A DNA stretch of 64,000 bases from positions 25,233 through 89,232 of the forward strand of contig CABJAV010000013.1 in NCBI GenBank assembly GCA_902363675.1, written 5' to 3'. A program made the position numbers and the translations under genes. Positions 1-9,475 of this stretch are shown piece by piece. The stretch comes from Lachnospiraceae bacterium. GTDB lineage: Bacteria > Bacillota > Clostridia > Lachnospirales > Lachnospiraceae. The notes beneath the pieces are model-generated. The model was not told the DNA's origin. It worked only from the letters and a program-made list of their open reading frames with translations, and made no database searches. The stretch's first letter is position 1; each line of letters begins with the position of its first letter.

Positions 1-980
1 GGAACCGGGAACGGGGGCTTCGCAATACCCGCACCAAATGGGAAAAGAAAGACCCGGAAAACGGGCGGTATATGTGGGACTTTTCCGTTATCAAAGACCT
101 TTTGATGAATCCCGTTTACACTGGGGCGATTGCTTCCCAGAAAAAGGACTACCGTTTCAAAATCGGCACGATTGGGGAAAAGAAGCCGGAGGACTGGATT
201 GTAGTGGAAGGACAGCATGAACCGCTGATTGACCGCATGAGCTTTGACATTGTGCAGAACAAGCTGAAATCCCGCCAGCGTCCGGGGCAGACCAATGAAA
301 TCAGCCTGTTTGCCGGACTGATAAAATGCGGCGAGTGTGGGAAGTCGCTGACGATACGCTACACAAACGCAAAACATCCCCAGCAGATTTATTCCTGCAA
401 GACCTACAATGCCTTTGGAAAGAACCACTGCACCCAGCACCGGATTGACTATGACACCCTTTACAGCCATGTGCTGCGGAAAATCCGGGAATGTGCCAGA
501 GCTGCCCTGATGGACGGGGAAGCGGTTGCTGACCGCCTGACCAATACCTGTGAAGCCGAGCAGCGGGAACAGCGGGAAGCAATGGAACGCTCCCTTACAA
601 GGGACGAGGAACGGATTGAGGTTCTGGACAAAATGGTCATGCGGCTTTATGAGGATATGATTGCAGGGCGTATCAGTGAGCAGAATTTCAACACCATGCT
701 GGAAAAGACACAGACCGAGCAGACGGAGCTTAAAACAAAAGTGTCCGAGGGCAGAAAGCGGCTGTCCGATGAAGTCCAGCTTGCCAATGACGCAAAACAA
801 TGGGTGGAAGCCATTCAGGAATACGCCAACATCACAGAGCTGGACGCAGCCACCCTCAACCGCTTAATCAAAGAAATCGTCGTGCATGAGCGCATTGACG
901 AAGATAAAACAAGACACATTTCTATCGAAATTCATTTTAATCTCAAACCCATCCCGGAGGTGGAACAGGTCACTGCCTGA
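1..980 (+). CDS. Large serine recombinase, C-terminal part
   Basis: The frame is open from the first base, so the N-terminal resolvase domain with the catalytic serine is outside the window. What remains is the recombinase domain (the NPVYTGAI segment), a zinc-ribbon (CGECGK followed by a later Cys pair) and a long coiled coil with a DUF4368-like tail, as in TnpX/TndX-type large serine recombinases. These enzymes excise and insert elements at short GA-centred sites. The gene stops about 90 bases before a broken Maff2 reading frame, so it belongs to an element inserted in the ICE rather than to the ICE backbone. Confidence 0.92.
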   Translation, partial: NRERGLRNTRTKWEKKDPENGRYMWDFSVIKDLLMNPVYTGAIASQKKDYRFKIGTIGEKKPEDWIVVEGQHEPLIDRMSFDIVQNKLKSRQRPGQTNEISLFAGLIKCGECGKSLTIRYTNAKHPQQIYSCKTYNAFGKNHCTQHRIDYDTLYSHVLRKIRECARAALMDGEAVADRLTNTCEAEQREQREAMERSLTRDEERIEVLDKMVMRLYEDMIAGRISEQNFNTMLEKTQTEQTELKTKVSEGRKRLSDEVQLANDAKQWVEAIQEYANITELDAATLNRLIKEIVVHERIDEDKTRHISIEIHFNLKPIPEVEQVTA

Positions 981-1068
981 CCTGTCCCGCCGGGACGGTT
1001 CTCTTAAAAAATACCATATAGATTTTTTGTACGCCGCCGCCCGCCATCGAGCAGAGTTTTACACCTAA

Positions 1069-1155
1069 TTGGGGATAAAACAGCTTATGAGTGGCGGTGG
1101 CATCATCATTGTGGCACAGACGGTAATTCCACAGCTTACCACTCTGTTCTCATAA
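1069..1155 (+). pseudogene. 3' fragment of a Maff2-family gene
   Basis: From about 1069 a frame encodes a tail beginning L-GIKQLM-SGGG and ending in a hydrophobic stretch, stopping at 1153-1155. This resembles the end of the small Maff2-family membrane proteins that precede the VirB6/TrbL-like gene in these ICEs. In-frame homology is lost upstream of about 1070, where a TAA stops the frame and element DNA begins. The 5' part should lie beyond the recombinase element, outside the window. The stop is three bases before the next start, which suggests translational coupling in the intact operon. Confidence 0.7.
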
Positions 1156-1158
1156 TTC

Positions 1159-2031
1159 ATGGGCGGGATCATTGATAAGATTACTGAATTCATAAAGGAA
1201 CTGTTGCAGGGGTGGGTGCTGACCAATTTTGAAACCATGTTTACCGATGTCAATGACAAGGTAGGCACGATTGCAGGGGAGGTCAGCAAAACTCCCAGCA
1301 CATGGAACTCCGGCATTTTTGATATGATAAAAACATTGTCCGACAACGTGATGATTCCCATAGCGGGAATGATCATCAGCTTTGTACTCGTCTATGAGCT
1401 TATTTCCATGGTCATTGACAAAAATAACCTGCATGACTTCAATACAGCCATTTTTATCCGCTTTTTTATGAAAGCGTGTATTGCGGTCATGCTTCTTAGC
1501 AAGACTTTTGACATTGTAATGGCAGTATTTGATGTGGGAAGCCATATCGTAAATTCTGCCGCATCAGCGATTACCGGAAGCACCAGTATTGATGTGGCAA
1601 GTACGCTGCAGACGATGTTCAATGAGCAGTTTTCGGAAATGAGCATAGGAGAGCTGTTGGGACTGGGAATGGAGACCATGATCGTCAGTTTATGTATGAA
1701 AATCATGTCAGTCCTTATCACCGTCATTCTTTATGGGCGAATGATTGAAATATATCTTTATGTATCAGTAGCACCAGTTCCCTGTGCAACCGTAACCAAC
1801 CGGGAATGGGGAACGATAGGAACGAATTATTTTAAGGGGCTTTGTGCTCTAGCATTTCAGGGATTTTTTATGATGGTATGCGTTGCAATCTATGCAGTGC
1901 TTGTGGCTGGTGTGGCAGTATCCGACAACCTGCATACGGCACTCTGGTCGGTGGCAGCATATACCGTTATTTTATGCTTTTCACTCTTTAAGACTGGTTC
2001 ATTATCGAAATCTATCTGGAATGCGCACTAA
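1159..2031 (+). CDS. VirB6/TrbL-like conjugation membrane protein (CD1112 family)
   Basis: A 290-residue protein with about six hydrophobic segments (for example around residues 70-95, 100-125, 170-200 and 235-275), lacking a cleavable signal. It resembles the CD1112-type VirB6/TrbL channel proteins of C. difficile conjugative transposons, which form part of the inner mating channel. It is followed after 12 bases by a PrgI-like gene and then VirB4, the usual order. No good Shine-Dalgarno sequence precedes the ATG; the start sits three bases after the Maff2 stop, so it was probably translated by coupling. The upstream insertion could therefore lower its expression. Confidence 0.88.
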   Translation: MGGIIDKITEFIKELLQGWVLTNFETMFTDVNDKVGTIAGEVSKTPSTWNSGIFDMIKTLSDNVMIPIAGMIISFVLVYELISMVIDKNNLHDFNTAIFIRFFMKACIAVMLLSKTFDIVMAVFDVGSHIVNSAASAITGSTSIDVASTLQTMFNEQFSEMSIGELLGLGMETMIVSLCMKIMSVLITVILYGRMIEIYLYVSVAPVPCATVTNREWGTIGTNYFKGLCALAFQGFFMMVCVAIYAVLVAGVAVSDNLHTALWSVAAYTVILCFSLFKTGSLSKSIWNAH

Positions 2032-2043
2032 GGGAGGAACGAT

Positions 2044-2451
2044 ATGGCAATATCCGTGCAGGTGCCGAAGGATTTGTCCGGTATCAAGACAAAAGTGGCA
2101 CTGAACTTAACAAAGAGACAGATCATCTGTTTCAGCGGTGCGGCAGTAGCCGGGATACCCTTGTATTTTTTAACCAAGGGACTGATCGGAACATCAGCCG
2201 CATCACTTCTTATGATGGGAGCAATGCTTCCGTTCTTCTTTTTTGCGATGTATGAGAAAAACGGGTTTCCGGCGGAGAAGATTTTGTATTTTATGCTCCG
2301 GCAGAAGATACTCACACCGGGCATAAGACCATACCGGTCAGAGAACTTATACAAGCAGTTGGAAGAAAAAGAAAAATTACGAAGGGAGGTTTGTTATCTT
2401 GAAGAAAAAGCAAAAGGCAGAACCGGAAAGCCGCAGAAAAAGCAGTTATAA
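2044..2451 (+). CDS. PrgI-family conjugation protein
   Basis: A 135-residue protein with two adjacent membrane segments (about residues 32-75) after a short cytoplasmic head, and a charged C-terminal tail. Its size, topology and position immediately before the VirB4 ATPase fit the PrgI/TcpE-like inner-membrane components of Gram-positive type IV secretion systems. A strong AAGGGAGG site lies just upstream. Its 3' end overlaps the start of the VirB4 gene by about 53 bases, which points to coupled expression. Confidence 0.85.
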   Translation: MAISVQVPKDLSGIKTKVALNLTKRQIICFSGAAVAGIPLYFLTKGLIGTSAASLLMMGAMLPFFFFAMYEKNGFPAEKILYFMLRQKILTPGIRPYRSENLYKQLEEKEKLRREVCYLEEKAKGRTGKPQKKQL

Positions 2452-4870
2452 AGGCAATAGCAGGAACAACAGTAAAAGTGGCGGTCTTACCTTTTCAGAA
2501 AAGAAGCGTCTTATACAGTTAAAGCATATTTTATCGGGAAAGAGCATTGAGAAAGAAAAGCCGACTACCGCACAAAGGACGATCACTTTTGAAAAGATGT
2601 TCCGTGACGGTATCTGTCAGGTCAGCCACCGTTATTATACAAAGATGGTGGAATTTTTTGATATAAACTATGAGCTTCTGGAAGTGGATGACCAGGCGGA
2701 CATACTGGCACAGTACAGTAAGCTCATCAATTATTTTGATCCGTCTGTGAAGTTTGAACTGGTGCTTTTCAACAGGCAGGTCAACGAGCAGATGCTTACG
2801 GAACAGTTTGACATACCGTGGCAGGAGGATGATTTTAACGATATTCGTGAGGAATATACGGAAATGTTAAAGAAGCAGGCGGCAAAGGGCAACAACGGTA
2901 TCATCAAATCAAAATATCTGATTTTTGGTGTAGAAAGCAACGGCTACAAGGAAGCCAAGAGCCGCCTTAACAACATTGAAAAAGATGTCATACGGAACTT
3001 AAACAACATAGGAACCCTTGCGAGGGGACTGGACGGAAAGGAAAGACTGCGCATCCTGCATGAATATTTTAATCAGGATACCATGGAGCCTTTCCGTTTT
3101 TCATTTAAGGATTTGGCAGAATCCGGTAAGTCGGTCAAGGACTATATTGCACCGCCGGGATTTGATTTCCGCTATCCGAACCGCTTTAAGTCAGGGAATA
3201 TGTATGGCTGTGTGTCCTATCTGGATATTATCGCACCGAAGTTTACGGACGAGCTGATCAAGCATCTTCTGGATATTGATGCCAACCTTACGATTTCCAT
3301 GCACATGCAGACGGAAGATCCGGTAAAGGCAATCAAGAAGTTAAAAGCGGTTATTTCCAATATCCAGAAAATGAAGATTGAGGAACAGAAAAAGGCAGTC
3401 CGAAGCGGCTACGATATGGATATTCTTCCAACAGACATCGTGACTTATGAAAAGGACACGCTGGAATTTCTCGATGATTTGAATACGAGCAACCAGAAGA
3501 TGATCAACATGACATTCCTTATTACCTGTTATGGCAGAACCAAGCGGGAACTGGAGAGCTTAATGCAGAGGGTGTCCGGTATCATTCAGCAGGCAAACTG
3601 TGACCTCAGATGTTTACAGTATTTGCAGGAACAGGGACTTATGGCATCCGCACCGATTGGATGCAATGAGACAGGCATTGAGCGTACTCTTTCCACAAAA
3701 AGCACCGCAATCTTAGTACCATTCTGCACACAGGAGTTATTTATGCCTGCACCGGCAATCTATTACGGATTAAATGCACTTAGCAACAACATGATTATGG
3801 CAGACAGAAAAAGGCTCCGTACACCAAACGGAGTTATCTTAGGTACTCCCGGAAGTGGTAAGAGTTTTAGTGCAAAGCGTGAGATTTTAAGCTGTTTTCT
3901 TATCACAAAGGACGATATTATCATCTGCGATCCGGAGGGAGAGTATTTTGCTCTTGTGGCAGCACTACATGGACAGGTGGTAAAACTTGCCACCAATTCC
4001 AAAGACTATCTGAACCCTATGGATATTCAGTTGAGCCATAAGGGGGATAAGGAAGCATTAAAACTGAAATCTGATTTTATCATAACATTATGTGACCTGA
4101 TCGCAGGTGGCAAGGACGGTCTGGAGAACGATGAGAAAGGTATCATCGACGAATGTATCCGTCATATTTATGACAAGTATTTTGAAAATCCGGTGCCGGA
4201 AAATATGCCGCTGCTGGAAGATTTATATGATGCCCTGTTAGCACACAAAAATCCAAAGGCGGAGCGTATCGCAAACAGCCTTGTGCTGTATGTGCATGGT
4301 TCCCAGAATTACTTCAACCACCATACCAACGTAGACAGCGGCAATCGTATCATGTGCTTTGACATCAGAGATTTGGGAAACCAGTTGAAAGAGCTGGGTA
4401 TGTTAATCGTGCAGGATGCGGTTTGGAACAGGGTATCGCAGAACAGGGAGCGAAAGATTGCTACCCGTTATTACTGTGATGAGTTCCACCTTCTTCTGAA
4501 GGAGAAGCAGACAGCTATTTATTCCGTGGAAATCTGGAAGCGTTTCAGAAAATGGGGCGGTATTCCGACAGGTTTGACGCAGAACGTGGGCGATTTTCTT
4601 CGTTCTGAGGAGATTGAAGGTATTTTGGGTAACAGCGATTTTGTGTATCTGTTAAATCAGAATGCCAAAGATCAGGCAATTCTCGCTGATAAGCTGGGAC
4701 TTTCTGATAAGCAGCTTTCCTATGTCACCAACTCCGAGCCGGGAAGTGGTCTGATACTGTTTGACAATGTGGTAATTCCATTTGTAGACAAATATCCGAC
4801 AGACACCAAGACTTACAGAATTATGAATACCAAGCCGGAGGAATCGGTGCAGAAGGAGGACGCAGTATAA
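2399..4870 (+). CDS. VirB4-like conjugation ATPase (CD1110 family)
   Basis: An 823-residue cytoplasmic ATPase that powers the mating channel. The Walker A motif GTPGSGKS is at about residues 481-489, with a Walker B-like hydrophobic strand (IICDPEGEY) about 30 residues later and a conserved YYCDEFHLL segment near residue 697. The N-terminal 400 residues match the VirB4 pore-binding part. Translation starts at TTG (2399) behind a GGGAGG site, overlapping the PrgI gene. Length is normal for the family and no lesion is visible. Confidence 0.95.
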   Translation: MKKKQKAEPESRRKSSYKGNSRNNSKSGGLTFSEKKRLIQLKHILSGKSIEKEKPTTAQRTITFEKMFRDGICQVSHRYYTKMVEFFDINYELLEVDDQADILAQYSKLINYFDPSVKFELVLFNRQVNEQMLTEQFDIPWQEDDFNDIREEYTEMLKKQAAKGNNGIIKSKYLIFGVESNGYKEAKSRLNNIEKDVIRNLNNIGTLARGLDGKERLRILHEYFNQDTMEPFRFSFKDLAESGKSVKDYIAPPGFDFRYPNRFKSGNMYGCVSYLDIIAPKFTDELIKHLLDIDANLTISMHMQTEDPVKAIKKLKAVISNIQKMKIEEQKKAVRSGYDMDILPTDIVTYEKDTLEFLDDLNTSNQKMINMTFLITCYGRTKRELESLMQRVSGIIQQANCDLRCLQYLQEQGLMASAPIGCNETGIERTLSTKSTAILVPFCTQELFMPAPAIYYGLNALSNNMIMADRKRLRTPNGVILGTPGSGKSFSAKREILSCFLITKDDIIICDPEGEYFALVAALHGQVVKLATNSKDYLNPMDIQLSHKGDKEALKLKSDFIITLCDLIAGGKDGLENDEKGIIDECIRHIYDKYFENPVPENMPLLEDLYDALLAHKNPKAERIANSLVLYVHGSQNYFNHHTNVDSGNRIMCFDIRDLGNQLKELGMLIVQDAVWNRVSQNRERKIATRYYCDEFHLLLKEKQTAIYSVEIWKRFRKWGGIPTGLTQNVGDFLRSEEIEGILGNSDFVYLLNQNAKDQAILADKLGLSDKQLSYVTNSEPGSGLILFDNVVIPFVDKYPTDTKTYRIMNTKPEESVQKEDAV

Positions 4871-7474
4871 ATGGCGGAAAAGAGACAGAAGAAGCAGGCA
4901 GTAAAGGCATTTGAAAAAGAGACATTTTCCAAAGATAAGGAAGCGACTGGAGTAAAGCATACAGAAAACAGGCAGGATAACACCTTTCCTACGGAAAATC
5001 ATTTTCATGCCAATGAGAAGCCTGTGAGCAATCTGCCACGGGATGCGAACCATGGCAGTCATAGAAGAAATGCAACTTCTGGTCACAGCGTCCAGAAGTC
5101 GGAAGCCGAAGCGGAAAAGGCATTCTTAAAGGAAAACAGTTTCATGCAGGATGAGCAGAGTGATTTTGAAACATCTTTTGACAGCACGATAGAAAACAAG
5201 GTTCATGTCAGGGACACCTACCAACGGTCTGAGGAAAAAGGAAAATATCACAAAAGGCGTGTGCAGAGAGAACACGCACACAGAGAGCGTGCGAAGTCAG
5301 AAAATACAAAGCAGTCCGATTATGGAGATTTCCAGACAAAGGATGCCACATTTTCGCAGGGGCAGGCGGAAGAATTTACCGACAAAAAAGTACAGAAGGC
5401 TTTTGATAAGTCGGAAAAGAGTCGTCAGAAGTTGCAGAAAGCAAAGGACAAGATGCCGAAAAAGCGGCATTATGAGATGAAACGTGTCTTTGATGAACAG
5501 AACGGAAAAGCAAAATATATCGTAGTTCCGGTAGATGTGGAGAAGCCATTTAAGCAGGATGGTCTGGGAAAGACTGCGGTTCATAAGCTGCAAACGGAAA
5601 ATATGTATTTTGTGCATCGTAAGATTGCAGAAACAGAAAGGGACAATTCTGCGGTTGAGGGTGCACACAAGACGGAACAGCGTGCCGAGGACATTTATCA
5701 CTATATGAAGTATCACCGCAAGAGCAAGGCACAGAGAAAGCGTGACCGCCTAGAGCGATTGCAGAAAAAGCAGGTCACAGCAGATATGAAGCTGGAGTAT
5801 GAGAAATTCATCAGTGAAAATCCACATCTAAAGGGCAACAGTCCAAAGAAACAGTTACAAAGGCAGCTACAGAAACAGCGCATCAAGCGTGAGTATGCCA
5901 AGGCAAGGCGGGCAGGAGTAGAAGCCAAGACTGCAAAGGAAACATTTACAAAGACAGCCAATGCTGCAACCGGGATTGCAAAGAAGTTACAGGAGATTGC
6001 CACGAAAAATAAAACACTCATTATCACAGTCGGTATTTTTGCACTTCTGCTTATTATGATCATGTCGGCATTATCAAGCTGCGGTTCCATGTTTACCGGA
6101 ACTGTGACAACAACGATGGCAAGCACATATCTTAGCCTTCCGGCAGAGATTGATGCAGCAGATTTATCTTTTACAGAAAAGGAAATGGAGCTGCAAAACA
6201 AGATTGACCGGATTGAAACTGATTATCCGGGATACGATGAATACGATTATAACCTTGGTGCAATCGGGCATGATCCGTACACACTGATCAGTTATCTTTC
6301 CGCAGTCCATACGGAATTTACTGCCGCAGGAATAGAGAGTGAGATTCAGGAATTATTTGATGCCATGTATTCACTCACTACCGAGGAAGTAGAGGAAACA
6401 CGGACAAGGACAGTCACAAAGACCGGAACCAGAATAATAACAAATCCGGACGGGACTACCCATACCGAGGAATACGAGTATGAGGAGGAAGAAGAATATA
6501 CCGTAACAATTCTTCGTGTCACACTTACGGTCACACCGCTTGAGAGCATTGTTGCTGGACGCATGGACAGCGAGCAGACGGAAATTTTTGGAGCTTATAC
6601 GGAGACAAAGGGCGGCTTACAGGTCTTTGCTTCTCCGGTTGATTATTACTGGTATTACTATATCAGCAGTTATTATGGCTACCGGAAAAATCCAAACACA
6701 GGAGACGAGGAGCTTCACAGGGGTGTGGATATAGCAGTACCGACCGGAACCATGGTACATGCAGCACATGACGGAACGGTTATGGAAGCGGCTTACGATT
6801 CCTATTATGGGAATTATGTGGTGATTACGGACAGTAAGGGATATACCACAAAATATGCCCACATGGATAGCTTAAATGTGTCCGCAGGACAGAGCGTTAA
6901 AAAGGGTGCTAACATTGGAAAAAGTGGCAATACGGGAAGTAGTACGGGAAGCCACCTTCATATTGAATGTCTGTATAACGGGGAGTATTATAACCCGTTA
7001 TTTTACTTTGAAGCAGGAGAGCAGACCATTTATGGAGAAACACCGGGCGGCACCGGAGGAGGAACCGGCAATGTGATACCACCGGAATCTTATGATGATG
7101 CAACCGTACAGACGCTCATGCGTGAAGCTAACAGGTATCTGGGAATGCCATACACCTTTGGAGGAACAGCTCCGGCAAGTTTTGATTGTTCTGGCTTTGT
7201 ATGTTGGGTATTTACAAACAGCGGCGTACATAACCTGCCAAGAACCACCGCACAGGGCATTTATGACCAGTGTACTCCGGTATCAGCGGCAGACGCAAAG
7301 GCAGGGGATATTATCTTTTTTACCGGAACTTATAATGCGGGACGTCCGGTTACACACGTTGGCATTTACTGCGGAAACGGTACGATGGTGCATTGTGGCG
7401 ATCCAATCCAGTACACCTCAATCAATACCTCTTACTGGCAGAGCCATTTTTATGGTTTTGGAAGATTGAATTAG
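4871..7474 (+). CDS. M23 plus NlpC/P60 bifunctional cell-wall hydrolase (CD1108 family)
   Basis: An 867-residue protein: a long, basic, Lys/Gln-rich cytoplasmic region (1-375), one membrane span (about 377-400), an extracellular linker, an M23/LytM peptidase domain (HRGVD near 615, GSHLHIE near 693) and a C-terminal NlpC/P60 domain (FDCSGF near 770 with the catalytic Cys, THVGIYCGNG near 827 with the His). It would open peptidoglycan locally during DNA transfer, like the VirB1-type hydrolase of Tn916. The start directly abuts the VirB4 stop and has an AAGGAGG site within the end of that gene. Confidence 0.94.
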   Translation: MAEKRQKKQAVKAFEKETFSKDKEATGVKHTENRQDNTFPTENHFHANEKPVSNLPRDANHGSHRRNATSGHSVQKSEAEAEKAFLKENSFMQDEQSDFETSFDSTIENKVHVRDTYQRSEEKGKYHKRRVQREHAHRERAKSENTKQSDYGDFQTKDATFSQGQAEEFTDKKVQKAFDKSEKSRQKLQKAKDKMPKKRHYEMKRVFDEQNGKAKYIVVPVDVEKPFKQDGLGKTAVHKLQTENMYFVHRKIAETERDNSAVEGAHKTEQRAEDIYHYMKYHRKSKAQRKRDRLERLQKKQVTADMKLEYEKFISENPHLKGNSPKKQLQRQLQKQRIKREYAKARRAGVEAKTAKETFTKTANAATGIAKKLQEIATKNKTLIITVGIFALLLIMIMSALSSCGSMFTGTVTTTMASTYLSLPAEIDAADLSFTEKEMELQNKIDRIETDYPGYDEYDYNLGAIGHDPYTLISYLSAVHTEFTAAGIESEIQELFDAMYSLTTEEVEETRTRTVTKTGTRIITNPDGTTHTEEYEYEEEEEYTVTILRVTLTVTPLESIVAGRMDSEQTEIFGAYTETKGGLQVFASPVDYYWYYYISSYYGYRKNPNTGDEELHRGVDIAVPTGTMVHAAHDGTVMEAAYDSYYGNYVVITDSKGYTTKYAHMDSLNVSAGQSVKKGANIGKSGNTGSSTGSHLHIECLYNGEYYNPLFYFEAGEQTIYGETPGGTGGGTGNVIPPESYDDATVQTLMREANRYLGMPYTFGGTAPASFDCSGFVCWVFTNSGVHNLPRTTAQGIYDQCTPVSAADAKAGDIIFFTGTYNAGRPVTHVGIYCGNGTMVHCGDPIQYTSINTSYWQSHFYGFGRLN

Positions 7475-7492
7475 CGAAGGGAGGAATTATTT

Positions 7493-7756
7493 TTGTCAGT
7501 AGAGCGAATCAATTCACAGCTTAAAAAGGTCAGGGAGCAGATAGCACAGCTACAGGCAAAGGAAAAAGACCTTGCAGAGCAGAAACAGATGGCGGAGGAT
7601 GCCGAAGCCATGAAGATCATACGGAAATATAAAATCTCATCCGAGCGATTGCAGATGCTTAATAAGCTCAGTGAGGATGAAGTCAGAAATTTATTACAGA
7701 AACGGGAACAGGAAAAGGAGGATTCGACCAATGAAAATGAAGAAGTTATCCGTTAA
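7493..7756 (+). CDS. DUF4315-like small coiled-coil protein
   Basis: An 87-residue, highly charged, mostly helical protein with an N-terminal heptad pattern (residues 4-45). It begins at TTG (7493) behind AAGGGAGGA. Small proteins of this type (annotated DUF4315 in related ICEs, from memory) always sit between the NlpC/P60 hydrolase and the DUF4366-like surface protein. It overlaps the next gene by 26 bases, so the two are probably coupled. The function is unknown. Confidence 0.8.
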   Translation: MSVERINSQLKKVREQIAQLQAKEKDLAEQKQMAEDAEAMKIIRKYKISSERLQMLNKLSEDEVRNLLQKREQEKEDSTNENEEVIR

Positions 7757-9473
7757 GGCACTAATGTCCCTGATACTGTCGGCAATACTTTTTTGTATGC
7801 CGATTGGGGCATTTTTTGCAAACAGGGCAAATACTGTGGAGGTTCATGCGGAGGATACTGCCGAGCAGAAAACGGAAAGTGCAAGTGACGCGGAAAATAC
7901 AGTTACACCCGGCAATGGCAGGGAAGAAAATTCAGGAACAGATACCGGAGAGGGAAAGACGGAAAATTCCACAGAAGGCACAACAGAAGATTCGTCTGAA
8001 GAAACACAGCCTGCCGCAAAATGCACCTGCAAAGAAAAGTGCAGCCAGTATGCGGTGGATGAAGATTGTGAGGTGTGTGCAAAGAACTATAAGGAATGTA
8101 CCTATATCAATCCGAGCGTAAAAATCACAATCAATACACCTTCTGGGTGGCATAACGATACCACTAAGGTGATAGTCAAAGTAGAAGATACGATAGTTTC
8201 CGGTAATTTTACCGTTCAGACAGTAAAGGCGAAAGTCGGGCAGAATGGAAGCTGGACAGATATTACCGAGGATATGTACATAGAGATTTCCGAAAACAGC
8301 ACTATTTATGTGCAGGTCACAGACCAGAAGGGCAAGACCTATGAGAAAAATCGCTATATCAAGTGCTTTGATTTTACGAAGCCTACCTTAAATGCGGCAG
8401 TCAGCGATGGTCTATTGAGTATTCAGGCACATGATACGGATTCCGGTATCAAGGCAATCTATGTCAATGGCTATGAGTTTACCGACCATACGAATGGTGC
8501 TTTGAATATCCGTCTGCAACAGTTTGATGCAGGATATCAGTATTTCACGATTTCAGCCATGGATAATGCAGGAAATACCTCAGAAATCTATAAAACAGCC
8601 AATCCGTATTACACCGATCCGGAAAACAAGGACAGCAATGAAAAAGATCCGGCACAGCAGCTCCCGGTGGATGCGTCAGCAACCAAGCCTAGCTCTGCAA
8701 CCGCACAGGTTACAGACCATACCAAGACAGACAGCAATGGAAATACTGTTTCCCAAACAGGCAGTGGAACAACTTCAAGCAGTACAGGAACATCAGCCAA
8801 GCAGTCCCCGAGTACGGGAGATACTTCTAAGGATACCGACCAGAGCAGTGACAGCCAGACTTCTGAAAAAGGCAAGGAATTTTATACAATTCAGACTGCA
8901 TCAGAAAAGGTATTTTATCTGGTGATTGATCGTGACGGGGAAGATGAAAAGGTATATTTCCTTACCGAAGTCAGTGAAAATGACCTGTTAAATACCACAA
9001 CGGATAACAGCGAGACACTTCCGAAAAATTCAGCGGCATTGGAATCTGCAATCCCTACCAAAGACAGCGCATTATCAAACAATAATGCTGATACCACAGG
9101 AGATAAAACACAGGGAGCAGAAAGTGTTGAGGACAGCAACGAAGATAGCACGGAAGATACAAGTGAGCCGAAAGAGGATACCGCAAAAGCAGATGGTTCC
9201 GGCTTTACATATATTTTAATAGGCATTGCTGCGGTAGCTGTGATCGGAGTGGTATATGTTGTGAAGTCTAAGAAGAAAAAGGAAAACTTCATTGATGAGG
9301 ATGAAGATGAGGACGAGCTTGACGAGGACTATGATTATGAGGACGAAGCCGAGCAGGATTCAGACGAAGCATTCTTAAATGGTGGCGATGATACAGAATC
9401 AGAGGACACAGGCGAGAATGACAGTGAAGATAACAGTGACAACGATAATGATGAAGAAAACGGGGAGGAATAG
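7731..9473 (+). CDS. Surface-anchored DUF4366-like protein (CD1107 family)
   Basis: The best start is ATG at 7731, behind AAAAGGAGG; the frame is open further upstream but that part overlaps DUF4315. The protein has about 580 residues: a signal peptide (KMKKLSVKALMSLILSAI), a low-complexity Glu/Thr segment, a Cys-rich patch (CTCKEKC...CEVCAKNYKEC), two beta-rich domains, a Ser/Thr-rich linker, a membrane span near the C-terminus (FTYILIGIAAVAVIGVVYVV) and a very acidic tail of Asp/Glu. It is probably a membrane-anchored surface component of the mating system, as for CD1107-type proteins. The exact role is not known. Confidence 0.83.
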   Translation: MKMKKLSVKALMSLILSAILFCMPIGAFFANRANTVEVHAEDTAEQKTESASDAENTVTPGNGREENSGTDTGEGKTENSTEGTTEDSSEETQPAAKCTCKEKCSQYAVDEDCEVCAKNYKECTYINPSVKITINTPSGWHNDTTKVIVKVEDTIVSGNFTVQTVKAKVGQNGSWTDITEDMYIEISENSTIYVQVTDQKGKTYEKNRYIKCFDFTKPTLNAAVSDGLLSIQAHDTDSGIKAIYVNGYEFTDHTNGALNIRLQQFDAGYQYFTISAMDNAGNTSEIYKTANPYYTDPENKDSNEKDPAQQLPVDASATKPSSATAQVTDHTKTDSNGNTVSQTGSGTTSSSTGTSAKQSPSTGDTSKDTDQSSDSQTSEKGKEFYTIQTASEKVFYLVIDRDGEDEKVYFLTEVSENDLLNTTTDNSETLPKNSAALESAIPTKDSALSNNNADTTGDKTQGAESVEDSNEDSTEDTSEPKEDTAKADGSGFTYILIGIAAVAVIGVVYVVKSKKKKENFIDEDEDEDELDEDYDYEDEAEQDSDEAFLNGGDDTESEDTGENDSEDNSDNDNDEENGEE

Positions 9474-9475
9474 AG

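Noticed and set aside
38..220. 60-residue open frame overlapping the recombinase start region
   Set aside because: It is a shifted frame of the recombinase gene, which is open from base 1; no ribosome-binding site.
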